NCBI GenBank assembly: GCA_029931535.1
Contig: JAQPZY010001581.1
Coordinates: 4,448,501-4,512,500 of the forward strand
Direction of reading: 5' to 3'
Length of the DNA: 64,000 nucleotides
DNA from: Margaritifera margaritifera
Lineage: Eukaryota; Mollusca; Bivalvia; Unionida; Margaritiferidae
The notes beneath the pieces were generated by a model, which worked only from the letters and a program-made list of their open reading frames with translations, made no database searches and had not been told where the DNA came from. Below, piece by piece: positions 1 to 30,440 of the stretch (its first letter is position 1; every line of letters starts with the position of its first letter). The translations under genes and the position numbers were made by a program.

Positions 1-1301
1 TTTGGTGGCTCTGTTATTGGGTTATATATGAAACAATAAGATGGTACCAAGTGAGATTAGTAGATGTAGTGGAACTATAAATAGCAACATTTTTGTCATC
101 TGAATTGTATGATCTGCGAACAAAATGTTCATAAGAAACAAATTTCAGTATGTTCCATTAAGTTCAACATAAAGATTCTATACATACTACTGTCTTAACA
201 AAATGTAGAGAGTCTGATCACCATATTCATTAGTTAATTGGGAGAAGGATCAACAATAACTTTATGTTTGACCATGTCAGAGTCAGAGATGCATATGCCT
301 GTAATTAGTCTCTCTTGATTGTTTCTGCATTACAATGATAACCTACTAAAATCTTTATTTAAATGAATTTTATGAAGAGACATAGTATTTCTTAAAGTTC
401 ACAAGTATGGATTCTTGCCCTACAGGCTTGTTTTTCCTGTCGAAATATGTGCTTGAAAATCAAACTGGTTAGGATTTTCACCCAAAACATCTAGTAATTA
501 TTTATAAAAAAAAAAACTAAGAAACCAAATTAATGATTCACTAGAATCGCTTGTGATGCAATGTCTAACTGATTGATTGAAAGGGAGTGTTCGAGGTCAC
601 CTAGTGGTCACTCTGAGACACTTTACGAAGGGAAAACGGGATTTGCCTTTGCATTGCTGACAGTGTGCATATGGGTTGACACAAGTATGCTAGCTCTGCT
701 TGTTTATGGGCTTCTCTGTTATAACCTTCCTCAGGTGTCAAAGCAATGCTTATCTAAATAGACATTTATCATTTTTTTTGGGTGGCTTTTATTGACATAT
801 ATGATCTTGCTCTGACATCAAAGCAATGTTTTATAAATCTGAAATAAATCTTTCCTTTTTTAGCATTTGTTTACTGACATATTGGAAAATTTCACCAGAG
901 CATTTTATAATTGCCCTTTTTATATAGATATAGGGACGATTGCTGCTTATGATTTTCCCTCTAACATTTTCCGTGCTTTCTCACTGCTGCATTTTGTCAT
1001 GGTTGCATCGTTCTAAATGTGATAGATTTAAAAGTACGTGGTATACAACCACAAATTCGGGTCGTTCTCTCATGTGTGATCCATAGCTAATTTTAGAAAG
1101 CGTCTCACAGAATTGTCTGTACTATTTACTATATATATATATATATATATAGCTTACAGCAGATAACATTAGTTTAGTTTTCATAGAGCTATAGCAAAAA
1201 ATCCTGAACTGGACTCTGTGCCTAATAAAATTTTAAAAAAAGTCCTACCTTTTAAATTTGTTTTTAAAAATAACGTGAGAACCTCAATTATTAAATTATT
1301 C

Positions 1302-1463
1302 TGAGATACTATACTCTTGTCAAGAGATACTGTACTCTTGCTAAGAGATACTGTACTCTTGCTAAGAGATACTATACTCTTGATAAGAGATACTGTACTA
1401 TTGCTAAGAGATACTGTACTCCTGCTAAGAGATACTATACTCTTGCTAAGAGATACTGTACTC
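1302..1463. repeat. 21-bp minisatellite
   Basis: About 7.5 tandem copies of a unit containing GAGATACTGTACTCTTGCTA. The period is a multiple of 3, which makes a spurious minus-strand ORF with 7-residue repeats. Confidence 0.9.
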
Positions 1464-1763
1464 TTTAAATGTTTAATAACATGATGAAAAATGGGATCTT
1501 TCGGAGTGCATAGATATACCAATCAAACCACTCTCATGAGAAGTTCAAGAATGTATATTTGGTTGCAGTATATGTTATTTAATTTAGTTACAGATGCCCT
1601 TATTACTCTAAATTAGGATACTAGTCCTGGCCTTTTTGGTGTTGAATAATTATATCAGCTGTGTGGTAATTGTCTGTGTATTGTTCAGTGTTCATTCACA
1701 GACCATTGTGTAAATATCCTTTTTGATCCCATAAATAACATGAAAATTTCATTGACAGGAAAG

Positions 1764-1871
1764 TCACCATACTATGTCACACAATAAAGTAAATTGTTCT
1801 CACCATACTATATCACACAATAAAGTAAATTGTTCTCACCATACTATGTCACACAGTAAAATAAATTGTTC
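1764..1871. repeat. 36-bp direct repeat, 3 copies
   Basis: Three tandem copies of a unit beginning TCACCATACTATGTCACACA, the last one diverged. Confidence 0.9.
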
Positions 1872-2130
1872 AAATAGTTTAGAAAAAGTGATTTCATTTT
1901 AAATATCTTCCTATCTGTTGGTAAATATTCCTCAGTTTGTAAGGTCAATGGCATGATCAAGCATCTCACTTTTCTAAATTTTAGATGAAGGCAAATAGTG
2001 TGAAGAAATGTCACTAAATAATATAGAATAACATGTATATAATTACTGTTTGCTGACCTACTCAGCTGATGTTTAATTTATTCTTATCATTAAAAGCACT
2101 GTCTTTTTTTTTATCTTGGATAAGATTCAT

Positions 2131-2184
2131 ATGCCTAAAAGGAGAAATACTGGTGCAATACAAAGAACTCGAGTGACCTACAAG
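2131..2184 (+). other. Candidate upstream coding exon of the Rel gene
   Basis: ATG followed by 18 basic codons (begins MPKRRNTGAIQRTR) up to a GT at 2185. Joined directly to the exon at 5492 it stays in frame and would extend the protein. The donor (AAG/GTCTGT) is weak and there is no independent support. A second candidate, 4054-4082 (ICEWLKDEKR, good AG acceptor and GTATGT donor), ends in the wrong phase for 5492. Confidence 0.25.
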
Positions 2185-2214
2185 GTCTGTCTTTCTGTAT
2201 ATTTGTTTACGAAT

Positions 2215-2435
2215 TACTGTATATACTCACATATAATCTGATACCAACTGCAAACTGCATAGACCCAAATCTGCCATTGCATACTGTACCAGCAGATCTT
2301 GGTCTATGCAGTTTGTAAGGACTAATCAGTAGAACAAATAACATAGACCTTAATCTGCTGGCGCATTGTGCAATGGCAGATCAGGGTCTATGTTTTTTGC
2401 ATTTCGACTCAGCTTATACGTGGGTATATAAGGTA
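2215..2435 (-). mobile_element. Double-hairpin MITE, copy 1
   Basis: About 220 bp bounded by TA, with imperfect inverted ends (TACTGTATATACTCACATAT and the complement of GTGGGTATATAAGGTA). Inside are two successive hairpins: one with arms CAAACTGCATAGACCC / GGTCTATGCAGTTTG, one with arms built on AACATAGACC / GGTCTATG. No ORF. Opposite orientation to copies 2, 4, 5 and 6. Confidence 0.85.
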
Positions 2436-2524
2436 TTATGTACAATCTACTTCTGATAACAATGAAAATGAACTTGAGTAGGCAAGGAAAATGCTTTGAA
2501 ATGTATATCTTTGAAAGATTTCAA

Positions 2525-2527
<3 letters not shown>

Positions 2528-2606
<79 letters not shown>

Positions 2607-2607
2607 G
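2528..2607. repeat. (TA)n microsatellite
   Basis: About 40 TA units with one TTTA interruption near the end. Confidence 0.97.
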
Positions 2608-3583
2608 CATTGTCCAAATATGTTAGCCAAAACTTAATCAGACAATTAGAAATGTTTATTTCATCTCCTCTTTTGATAGTTTGCTACTTAGGATGCTTGA
2701 ACATCAGTTCTTAATCACAGTATCATTTTATAACGTTTAGGTACAAAGAGTCTCATTTGTACACAAGTTAATACAGTTACCTGTATATTAAGGCTATCTC
2801 CTCATAAAGACCAGTTTCTGCCATCCTTATGGGTGACCTTCATATACAGGCTTTACTCTACCTTAAATACTGCAATTTATGGCATTCAACACAATCAACT
2901 TGTTGAAATATGAACATGTGGCTGTTAGGTGAATAAAAACGCTGGAACGTTATGCTTCACAGTGGGACCAGAGGGTGTTATTAAGGACTATGAAGAGAGA
3001 TCATATGGTAGTCATGTTGAGACACATTCTACGTGTTCGTTTCAAAAAGTCTTAGCTCATGTATGTAGGTACTAAACTGTTATTATTGTTTAGTCTAAGG
3101 TTTATTTCCACTCTTTGGTCACTACACCTTGCATTTTAGCCCTTGACTTTTAATGAGCACAGTAGAAACTATACATTGTAATTATTTCTAACTGCTGTAG
3201 TACCCAGATTACATTATGGCAATTGCTAATAGGTAAAAATATTTAATCAACTTCCACAAGAACAAACATTTTTTTTTGTTGTTTTAGTTTCTAAAACTTC
3301 ACTAAAAATTGATTAATTTCAAAACATTTCAAATCTATTTGTAGGCTACCATTATAAATGTACAGAAGAGCATATGCACCAGTGTTTTCACACCATAGTG
3401 GCCATGTATTCAAATCATAGGGCTCACTGATTTTACGCTTGAGCAAACACAACTTTACAACTATATGTTTAAGTGGTAAATTAAAAAATGACTTATTATT
3501 TTGGACTCGGTAAATTTTTAAAATTTTCTTAAACAGTTGTAGACACTAAGAAAAATACATTTCTTTTGGATTCAAAAGGACAA

Positions 3584-3970
3584 AGGTCAAGCTCGCTGTT
3601 GTAGAACAATAAAAACATGATTTTTTTTCTTCAAAAAAATTCAGTTTTCAACCATCTATCTTCACCAAAGTTTGTGGATGGCTTACACTTTGGGTAAGAT
3701 AAAAGCATAATGCTTTGGGGTCAAAATATTAAAGGTCAAGGTCACTTTGACCAAAGTTTATGGAGTGCTTGCAATTCAGGTATGGGAAAGGCCTCTTGAT
3801 TTTAGGGTCAAAGGTCAAGGTCATTCTGACTTCAAGAAAAATGGGTTTTGCACCATAACTGTTCTAGAATAAATTGCTTGACTAAGCTTTGTGGATAACT
3901 TGTGCTTAGAGTAAAAAAGAAACCTATAAATTTTGAGGTATACAAGTCAAAGGTCACAGTCATGGTAGGT
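3584..3970. repeat. Degenerate tandem repeat with AGGTCA motifs
   Basis: Diverged units of roughly 75-150 bp, each carrying CAAAGGTCAAGGTCA-like text (near 3584, 3733, 3807 and 3946) and 'AAGTTTGTGGATGGCTT'-like text. TCAAGGTCA equals an extended nuclear-receptor half site, but a repeat origin explains its recurrence. Confidence 0.65.
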
Positions 3971-4647
3971 CTAATAAGAAAATAATGGTTTATACACAGT
4001 AAGTTTAGTTCAAGACCCCATACCATGACCAATAATGTATTCTCAATTTTCAGATTTGTGAATGGCTGAAAGACGAAAAGAGGTATGTATCCAGATAGAA
4101 ATATTGACCTCGCTCAGAAGTCACAAAATTGTTTGAGCACAAAAACTAAATCATTCTCAAATTTAACCAACAAAACAAAAATGATCTCGTATATATTACC
4201 TCCAAGTGAGGTTAGAATTAATACAATTTTGACATTAGAATATTATGTGTATCTCTACATGTATACAACAATTTTACTGGTATTGAGAGGCTCTAAGAAT
4301 GATTTTTACTTCTGCAGTTTTAAATCTGAGTTAAATTTTGTCACCAGAGAGCTTCATCACTACTATTATAACAAACACGTTAAAATTCACGTTAAGGGCA
4401 CAAAATATGGTGGTTCAAGGATATTGTGGTTGCTTACTGTATCTGTATCTCAAACAAGCAGACACCATTCTGTTGCTTTTTGTTTTTAAATTTCTGGTTT
4501 TCAGATATTTTCTAATTTATTTTATTATGATCATAAACTGGGAAATCTGCAGGCAAAGTTTCATGTTTTTACTTTTTGATAATTTGGAACTGCACATTTG
4601 TTATTTAGAGGGCTCCTTCACAAAGTACGATACAAGTGTAAAGAAAC

Positions 4648-4857
4648 TATTGTATATACTCATGTATAACCTGGGTCCAAATGCAAACAACATAGACCCT
4701 GATCTGCTGTCGCATAATGCACCGGCAGATCAGGGTCTGTGTTGTTTGTTCTACTGATTTGTCCTTACAAACTGCATAGACGGCGCATTATGCGACAGCA
4801 GATCTGGGTCTATGCAGTTTGCAGTTGGTATCTGCTTATACGCGAGTATATATGGTA
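4648..4857 (+). mobile_element. Double-hairpin MITE, copy 2
   Basis: Same family as copy 1, opposite orientation. The AACATAGACCCTGATCTGC hairpin comes first, then the GACCCAGATCTGC-type hairpin with one arm shortened. It ends CGCGAGTATATATGGTA. Confidence 0.85.
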
Positions 4858-5491
4858 AAAACTAACAAAAAGGGTTCTGTAGAACCTTAGGTCACATTGC
4901 AAAACTTTGTACCATTCTGTGGTTCCTTAGCATCATGTATGAGCAGACAACAATATTTTGGCACATCCGAGGACTTGATTTTATTTACTCCACTTGAAAT
5001 TACGGTCATCGTCATACTACTCAGCTGTAATAACCCTTTCTGTGTAACATATTTTGTTGAATAAAGTACAGTTCAAGTACATGTATATGCTATTTGGTCT
5101 GCTGATAATTTTTAAATTTTTGTATATTTTTCATTTTAACCAACCAGCTCCCGTATCCTTTTTGGCATTAACTTGTCTGTGTTCATAAACATGGGTCATG
5201 ATATCGTTGTCGATCAGTAGTTGTTAAATAACTGCATTCTAGCAGCATGTCGAACATTTTTGGACAAAGAAGATAAATAATGATATTTGTCTTAATAAAG
5301 ATTTTTGTAATGGCATAAGTAGATTGAAAATATCTGCTCAACAAATAGAAATGTTGACAGAACAGCATTTATTTTTGTTTCATCATTATTGTATTCATCA
5401 TCACTGTATTCATCATCATTAACATGATCATTTTGTTTTTCTTTTTTTATCTTAATTAGTTTTTCTTTATTATTATATATTATTATTTCAG

Positions 5492-23373
<17,882 letters not shown>

Positions 23374-23695
23374 GGTGAAAAAAATCAATGCTTCTGATTT
23401 AAGCAGCTGATAAAGTGGCAAATTCATATTAGAGAAATATGTTTACTTTTTATGTGTGGAAAGTTTGAGACAAAAACAAATAAGCAAAAACCACTCTGTT
23501 GAAGAAAACGAACGTCCTTATGAAGGTAGTTAGTAGTCATCACTACACTAATTGAGTTCTTTATATATTTCCTTTATTTTCAATACATTGTTGATGAAAT
23601 GCACTGCATTACTTCAAAGTGCAGATGGACCAAGACTATCTTACTAGTCTTTGGCACTAACTTGTACACAACATATAAAAAACATCAGCATAGGC
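23374..23695. other. Probable 3' untranslated region of the Rel gene
   Basis: About 320 bp after the stop with no ORF and no AATAAA. A TATAAA variant is present near 23675. The first canonical AATAAA after the stop is at 23777-23782, inside the hAT-type MITE. Confidence 0.4.
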
Positions 23696-23878
23696 CAGTG
23701 GTGCCCACGGGTGCCATTGCGCCCGCCAAGGTTATTTTGTGTGCCCGTGGAAGAGGTTGTAATGAATAATAATAATAATAAAAATGGGTCAAGTTAATTG
23801 GTTGGTACCCGCCACTCTCTCATAAATTCAGAAAATGTGCCCATAGGCTCAAAAAGGTTGGGGACCCCTGGCATAGGC
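23688..23878. mobile_element. hAT-type MITE with 8-bp target duplication
   Basis: A 175-bp element (23696-23870) flanked by a perfect 8-bp duplication GCATAGGC (23688-23695 and 23871-23878). Ends CAGTGGTGCCCACGGG and, in complement, CAGGGGTCCCCAACCT are partly inverted, of the CAGNGGTNCCCAA type usual for hAT elements. No ORF. An (AAT)n run with AATAAA lies inside. Confidence 0.85.
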
Positions 23879-25468
23879 TATGTTGCATTTTCTGGAAATA
23901 ATTGCATTTTAATGCATTGACTGGAATTTTTAATGCAAGTGACCTTTCTGGAACCGGACGAATCTCGCCTGTTTGCCATAAGGTTGAACTAGTAAACATT
24001 TTATTGTCTGTTTAGGCTGCTTTCTGTTGAATGCATGTAACATTCTTCACTGGTCAGCAAATCACTGGGACAGATCAGAGATAAACTACTGGTATGAATG
24101 ATTTTTTTAGGAGCTACAATAGAATGCAGTAACAGCTGATTGATTCAGTTAATGTAGTGATACCTTAAAGAGATGACAAAAGTTGCACCTATTTAATGAA
24201 TTTGCTTTTTCTGTATCTGTAGCGATATCAAAGCATAACTTTGAAGTTTGGGTGCATTTTCTCCAGCATGGTTGACTCCAGAGTACAATTTAGAGGTCTA
24301 ATTGGAGTTTTCTATGATGCCATAGGTGACAAATGCAAGGTACACAAAAAAGGGTTCACTTGTCATACTCCTCAAAATATGAAGCTTCCTTAAATAAAAA
24401 AGACTGTCATTTTATTTTTATTTCCAACTGTCGGAGGAAATTTGAAGTGCCCCCCCCCCCCCTCTGCCACTGTATTTGTTTACATGTTAGGTGGCACTCA
24501 ACAGTTTTGTATTTTGCATAGGGTTAGATTTTTAAAGCAAAATAATTTCTCAGGTTTTCTTCACTGGTTATCCTGGCTATTTAAGAAAGACCTTGTATAT
24601 CTTCGTTATCGTTAAAAGAACTTTCTATTCCCTTTATTGGGTGTAATTTGGGTTATAGAGTATAAAGCTTGGCCTTACTTCAGATGTGCACCCATATAAA
24701 AAGCTGCAAGCTCTGCTTGGTCATTTTCACTTTCTGGACTTCAAAGGTAAATTGGAAAAAAACAAGCCGATAACTTTTTTACTTTTTATATATTTTGTAA
24801 TTCATTCATTGCACTTTCAGAAGCTGGTATTGCCTACTCTGGCAAAATTTGTTTTCTAGGTTTTAACTGCTGCCAAAGTTAGTGTACTTTGGACTAATTG
24901 AGGCGGTTTGAGCACATGGGAGCAGTCAGTGTGTGCTTAGATCATGTACAATTTCCACAAGTACAATATGTAAAGACATTTCAGCCATGGTACATGAAAG
25001 TATCATAGAGGTTTGCCAACATTTTCTCCATTGACATGTTGCAAATGCAAACAGCTTGACCTTACACCTGTCACTCTCCCTGAATTACGTAATATCTGTA
25101 GAGCACCATCTTGTGTATATATATTTATATATGCTTTCTTGTTTCAACTTAATTCCAAGAGAACGATCAATCGCAGTTGCAATCAGAAATTCGTTTCTTC
25201 ATACAAAGTAATGTAATAACCCCTCTTAAAATGATTGGCAAGATCGGTTAAATTACTCTTTTCCAGTCATCTCTTCACCATATCCCTTTAGTCATTTCTA
25301 TGACGATGCTTCTTTATACATGTCACTGTTACTCCGGACTATTTTTTAAATTTTATAACAAATCTAAACAAAAGTAACAAAATAACAATTCATGTCTCCT
25401 CATCTTTTCTTTGAAGTTTTCATATCAATTCATTGCTCCAGTTTAGTTTGAACTTACTGATTCCTGCT
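23879..25468. other. Intergenic, no gene
   Basis: AT-rich, no ORF with coding character. A C-run at about 24450-24462 is the only conspicuous tract. Confidence 0.5.
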
Positions 25469-25659
25469 TGCCATATATACTCACGCATAATCTTCTGCCG
25501 TCACATAATGCGCCGGCAGATCAGGGTCTATGTTGTTTGTTCTACTGATTAGTCCTTATAAACTGTATAGACCCAGATCTGCTGGCACATTATGCGATGG
25601 CAGATCTGGGTCTATGCAGTTTGCAGTTGGTATTAGCTTATACATGAGTATATATGGTA
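25469..25659 (+). mobile_element. Double-hairpin MITE, copy 6 (internally deleted)
   Basis: Same orientation as copies 2, 4 and 5. About 30 bp of the first hairpin's left arm is missing. The second hairpin is complete and the end GAGTATATATGGTA is intact. Confidence 0.85.
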
Positions 25660-25805
25660 GTTAATACTGTACTTCACAAATGTTTTTCTTTCTTTTTTTC
25701 CTTTCTGAATGACAGTGTTGGTCATTATCCAACTCAAGGCAATATATGTTTCTCACCTTAATAAGATTCAAATAAAAACTAAATCTTGGTTGTGAAACAA
25801 TTCTT

Positions 25806-25930
25806 TCAGCTTACTCATTATAGTCCAGCTTACTCATTTAGCCCCAGCTTACTCATTATAGTCCCAGCTTATTAATTTTAGCCCCAGCTTACTCATTATA
25901 GTCACAGTTTACTTATTATAGTCCCAGTTT
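25806..25930. repeat. About 21-bp minisatellite
   Basis: Six diverged copies of CAGCTTACTCATTATAGTCC, alternating ATAGTCC and TTAGCCC versions. Confidence 0.85.
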
Positions 25931-27076
25931 GATGATATGCTACATCACTTGTATGAGTCACTCACTTCATGATTTATTCATGTAACAAATCCTAACCACT
26001 CACATGTATTTTTTACTTTATCTAAATGAGTGATTTCTTCTTCTGCTTTGCATATAGATGTGTTATTCTTCTGTTCAGAGAAAGACGTTAGTGCAAGAGA
26101 TAAGTTGAATATTTAATACTTTCCGCCCTTGTGCTTGTGTGACAGGAAAATCTCCCAGATGACCTACTATATTTCAAACATTGTATACTTTTTCACAACA
26201 TGTTTGACTCCAATCAGCTATTTGTCATTGGCATAATATTAAGCTGCTACATTACCAAAACGAGTTTCAAAAAGTCTTCAAATAAATGGTCACATATCTA
26301 CATCTACCAATCAAGCGTTGACTTCTTTATTGCATGAACAGTGAATCTTTTATCAAATCATTTCTGATGTTACCAACCTTTTTTATTGTTTTTTTCTATT
26401 CTTATTAATTGAATAATGCTTATTCATATCTTGTAAATGTCCAAATGTAAGTAGACAATTTTTTGCAGCGAAAAATTGGACACTGCACACACTAAGCATA
26501 GTAGTTAATATTATGCTTCAACCACAGTTTTGCTTATCCAAAACCTCACTATTATTTGTTTTCTAATTGTACATATTGTTGATGTGTAAAAAAAAAAATA
26601 TACAACCTTGGTACAAGTAGTTCATTAGTGAATGTTTGTTCTGAACTTTCAACTTAAATACATACATTCCAAATACTGAATTTGTACATGTCTCAAAAAT
26701 TGGAATGCGGAGTGCTTTAGTTTGTACTTTGTAATACACAAGACATGTACAGGCATGTTGTAGATATCAATAGATAATGAGACATTTTCATCGCAAAATA
26801 TTTCTTAATGTCAAATTTAATCCCCTGCCCCTAATTATAATGAAATATATCTTTTGAGAAAAATATTGGGCATAAGAATAACATTTGACAAGAAAACAAA
26901 TATCACAAACAACACCAGTAAATATAACTTGTTTTAACAAATGCATTTCTTTAATTTTTCTCATATGATTTAATAATGACAATGTCGAAAATCTGCTTTC
27001 GAACATAGGATTTATAAAAGCAAAGTTCGGTTTCACCATATTGAACCCCTTCAAGATCTCTATTAATGTGGTTTTT

Positions 27077-28130
27077 AGCTCTACTGGTCATAGACCAGAA
27101 GAGCTTATGGGATGGTCTGTTGTCCGTCCATCCGTTAGCACAAGTTTGTTATCGATACTCCTCCTAGACTACTTAGAGGATTGCCTTCAAACTTTACACA
27201 CACATTCATCCCATGGTCTAGTTGGTCCTAAATGAAACTGGTGCTGCTATGACATCCAGTATGGCTGCCACAGCGACCATCTTGAAAATTTTGTTATCGC
27301 TACTCCTCCTGAATGGATGGACATATCAACATGGGGTTTTCACTAGTTGGTTCAAAATTAAAATGCTGCTATCTTGTTATCGCTATTCCTCCTGAATGAA
27401 TGGTCATATCAACATGTGGTTTTTACTAAAAGACTTCTTATGATGTCAAGCTGGTCCTAAATAAAAATGGTGCTGATCTGACATTCAATATGGCCGTCAT
27501 CTTGAAAATCTTGTTATCATAACTCGAGTTGAACAGACAGTCATATTGAAGTGGGGTTTTCACTAGAAGACTTCGTATGATGTCCAGTTGGTCTTAAACG
27601 AAAATGGTGCTGATCTGACAACCAATATGGCGGCCACAGCAGCCATTTTAAAAATCTTGTTATTGCTACTCCATCTGAATGGAAAGTCATATCTAGAAAA
27701 TATTGTTATCTCTACTCCTGCCCAAATGGATGGCTATATCAACATGGGTGTTTTACCAATATACTTTTTATGTTACCTAGTTGGTGCCAGTCATACATCC
27801 AATATGGCTACCACAATGGCTGTCTTGAAAATCTTGTCGCTACTTCCTCTGACTGGATGATCATGATGACAGGGGTTTCACCAAGCCTATATGAAAATGG
27901 TGTCAGTCGTACATCCAATATGGCTGCTACGATGACTTTCTTAAAAATCTTGTCAGTACTCCCCCTGAATGGATGATCATTATGACATGGTGTTTTCACT
28001 AAAAGACTTCTAATAATGTCTACTTTGTCCTAAATGAAAATGGAGCCAAGCTGACATCCAGTATATGTCCAAGCTGACATCCAGTATGTGTACCACAGCA
28101 GCTAATTTGAAAATCTTGTTATCGCTGAAG
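27077..28130 (-). mobile_element. Hairpin-ended dispersed repeat with degenerate internal tandem units
   Basis: Opens with a near-perfect hairpin (27077-27105: AGCTCTACTGGTC / GACCAGAAGAGCT, loop ATA), then a CCGTCCATCCGTTAG tract. This layout is common in bivalve dispersed repeats. It continues as about eight degenerate units of roughly 130 bp sharing TTGTTATCGCTACTCCTCCT, ATATCAACATGGGGTTTTCA and AATATGGC.GCCAC text. Short ORFs across it are repeat artefacts. Confidence 0.65.
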
Positions 28131-28339
28131 AATATAAAACATGGTTTCAACACTCGACAGTTAAAAGGAAGAAATGGTCTTTTCTTGAATTCTTAACATT
28201 TTTACAGACATATAATAGGAACGATTTTCAAAAGTGCCTCAGTAACTGTACAGTCTAACCTGTCATAGGCAGACACATCTTGGAAGTGAGAAAACTTGGT
28301 TTCGAAGAGTTAATATGGGTTCACTGCTACAGTTATTTA

Positions 28340-28524
28340 GGGGAGCCGCAGTAGCTCTATTGGTAGAGGGTCGGACTCGTGACCCAAGAGTCGCGGGTTC
28401 AATACCCGCCCAGGCCAGCACGGGGTCGGCTCCCATCGTGTGTCCTTGGGAAAGGCACCATTTACTCCGCATGATCTTGTCAATAATGTGCTGAAAGTGC
28501 CGTTAAATCAACCAACTAACTACA
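28340..28524 (+). mobile_element. tRNA-derived SINE
   Basis: The head folds into D, anticodon (GACTC/GAGTC) and T arms (GCGGG/CCCGC) but has no matching acceptor stem. The A box is TAGCTCTATTGG and the B box GGTTCAATACC. The body holds GTGTCCTTGGGAAAGGCACC and the tail ends AACCAACTAACTAC. So it is a Pol III-type SINE, not a functional tRNA gene. Confidence 0.8.
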
Positions 28525-28880
28525 ATTGGTTTACAGACCTTCCAAAACTTGTTATTTAAGACAGATGATTGCCTAGTACAGCTGACACTTAAGAGACTGG
28601 ATCGTCCTTGTCAAACATTATTTGTGCAGTTATGCATGTTCCTTGTATTTATAGATTGCCTAACCTTCCTTGAAGATATTTTGTGTAAGCTTTAATTTTT
28701 TCAGGTTGATTGTCATACCACATAATACGGATAAAATCTGTACACATGTGTATATCAGAAATTATGAAAAAAAGGAATATCAAGCTGCATTAATGAATTA
28801 TCTGTACTGTATAAAGATACAAAACTGGACGAAGACCATTCTATCTGTGTGGGGGCAAAGCCGAAATAAAAGGGACCAGG

Positions 28881-28883
<3 letters not shown>

Positions 28884-28956
<73 letters not shown>
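28884..28956. repeat. (TA)n microsatellite
   Basis: About 36 TA units, 25 bp before the G/C tract at 28979. Confidence 0.97.
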
Positions 28957-28957
<1 letters not shown>

Positions 28958-28978
28958 TGCAAAATGGACAAATCCACG

Positions 28979-29026
28979 GTGGGGGGGGGGCTGTCTCCCC
29001 CCACCCCCCTCCCCCCCCCCCCCCTG
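28979..29026. repeat. Poly-G run followed by poly-C runs
   Basis: A G-run of 11, then CTGTCT, then C-runs of 6, 6 and 14 separated by A and T. G-quadruplex potential on the minus strand, and the G-run can pair with the C-runs. Confidence 0.85.
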
Positions 29027-29197
29027 CGAACGCCCATTGCCTTGTGCATACATGACCGGAAATACACAAGTTTCATTTGTTGTTTTGTTTTGTTTGTTGT
29101 TGCGTTTTATGCATTAACTGAAAGTCGTTTCATAATTGAAACTTTCTCGCAAAACTATAACCAAGGTTACTTGGTATTGTACATATAAATTCTGTTT

Positions 29198-29199
<2 letters not shown>

Positions 29200-29235
<36 letters not shown>
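29200..29235. repeat. (TTA)n microsatellite
   Basis: About 12 ATT units. Confidence 0.95.
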
Positions 29236-29239
<4 letters not shown>

Positions 29240-30183
29240 TTTTGTCATCTTTATCAATTTTACTTCTACTTTAAAATTTGAACGAAAAGATTTATCTTGA
29301 AAGACAAGTTTGGAATGGTTCAAATAAATAACATAAATTTGGAACACATCATGACCGTTGGAATGTAAATATTAAGAAGTGTGGTGGTTGCTGCAGATTG
29401 ACAAGAGCATAGACACTCTTTACTCGAGCGGATTTTGTAAAACAAAGTTTTTATTTTCTTCTTTTTGTTTGTTCAATAATTGCGCTTTTTTTTGGGGGGG
29501 GGGGGGGTAACAGATGAATCCTAAAACCTTAGACATTTAATGCTGCAACTTTTACATGTTGTAAAAAAAATTGTTTAGTATGCATAAACTGTTCATGTAC
29601 AAAATAAAGTGTTTATATGTGTTCATTGTCTTTCTTGGTATTACCTTGATTGATGCAGTATAATGGCAAACAAAATTTTTCAATACCTATCAAAAGCTTG
29701 CAGAATAAAGGTTCACAGCTATCATGCTACAAATAAAACAGCTGACGCAGCGCTTTAAAAACTTTCTAAACACGGAGAACATAGGTGTCTCAAATTTTCA
29801 CAACTTACAGTTTGAGAGGTAGATACTGCATACACAATATGTTGTAAAACAAACCCGTCATTCAAATCAAAATTTACACAGTTTGTGTGATATCTACAGA
29901 ATTTTACGGAGCCTCCACATTTTGATTAAAATCAAGATCTCCGAAATAACGGAGATCTGACGGACACAGACACGAGGTCATTGTTTGTTGAACAATCGAT
30001 TCACCAATCAAATTACAAATTTCACATTAATCAGAATATATCGTTTCTAACTCTTCCTAACCCGAAATGCAAAGCTTTATCTGATAAATTACTACAAATT
30101 AGTTGCTCGGAAATTACTAAAAAATAAGTGGCCCAGGAATTCCAAAAATCATCGGAATAGGGACCTTTACCTGCGCCTGTTAG
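29236..30183. other. Intergenic, no gene
   Basis: No coding signal. A G-run of 13 near 29496. Confidence 0.5.
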
Positions 30184-30440
30184 ATATTGACTTTCGGACA
30201 TGGGATTATTACAGATATTGACATTCGGACATGGGATTATTATAGATATTGACTTTAGGACATGGGATTATTATAGATATTGACTTTCGGACATGGGATT
30301 ATTATAGATATTGACTTTCGGACATGGGATTATTATAGATATTGACTTTCGGACATGGGATTATTATAGATATTGACTTTCGGACATGGGATTATTATAA
30401 TTAGATACTGACTTTCGAACATGAGATTATTATAATTAGA
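30184..30440. repeat. 31-bp minisatellite
   Basis: About eight copies of a unit containing AGATATTGACTTTCGGACAT followed by GGGATTATTAT. The last copies carry an inserted AATT. Confidence 0.92.

Noticed and set aside
4085..4757. Two ORFs of about 135 residues near the gene start
   Set aside because: Poor codon character, one runs into the double-hairpin MITE, and no homology is recognised.
28340..28412. Genuine tRNA gene
   Set aside because: T and anticodon arms pair, but the acceptor stem does not and the anticodon loop is nine bases. SINE body and tail follow.
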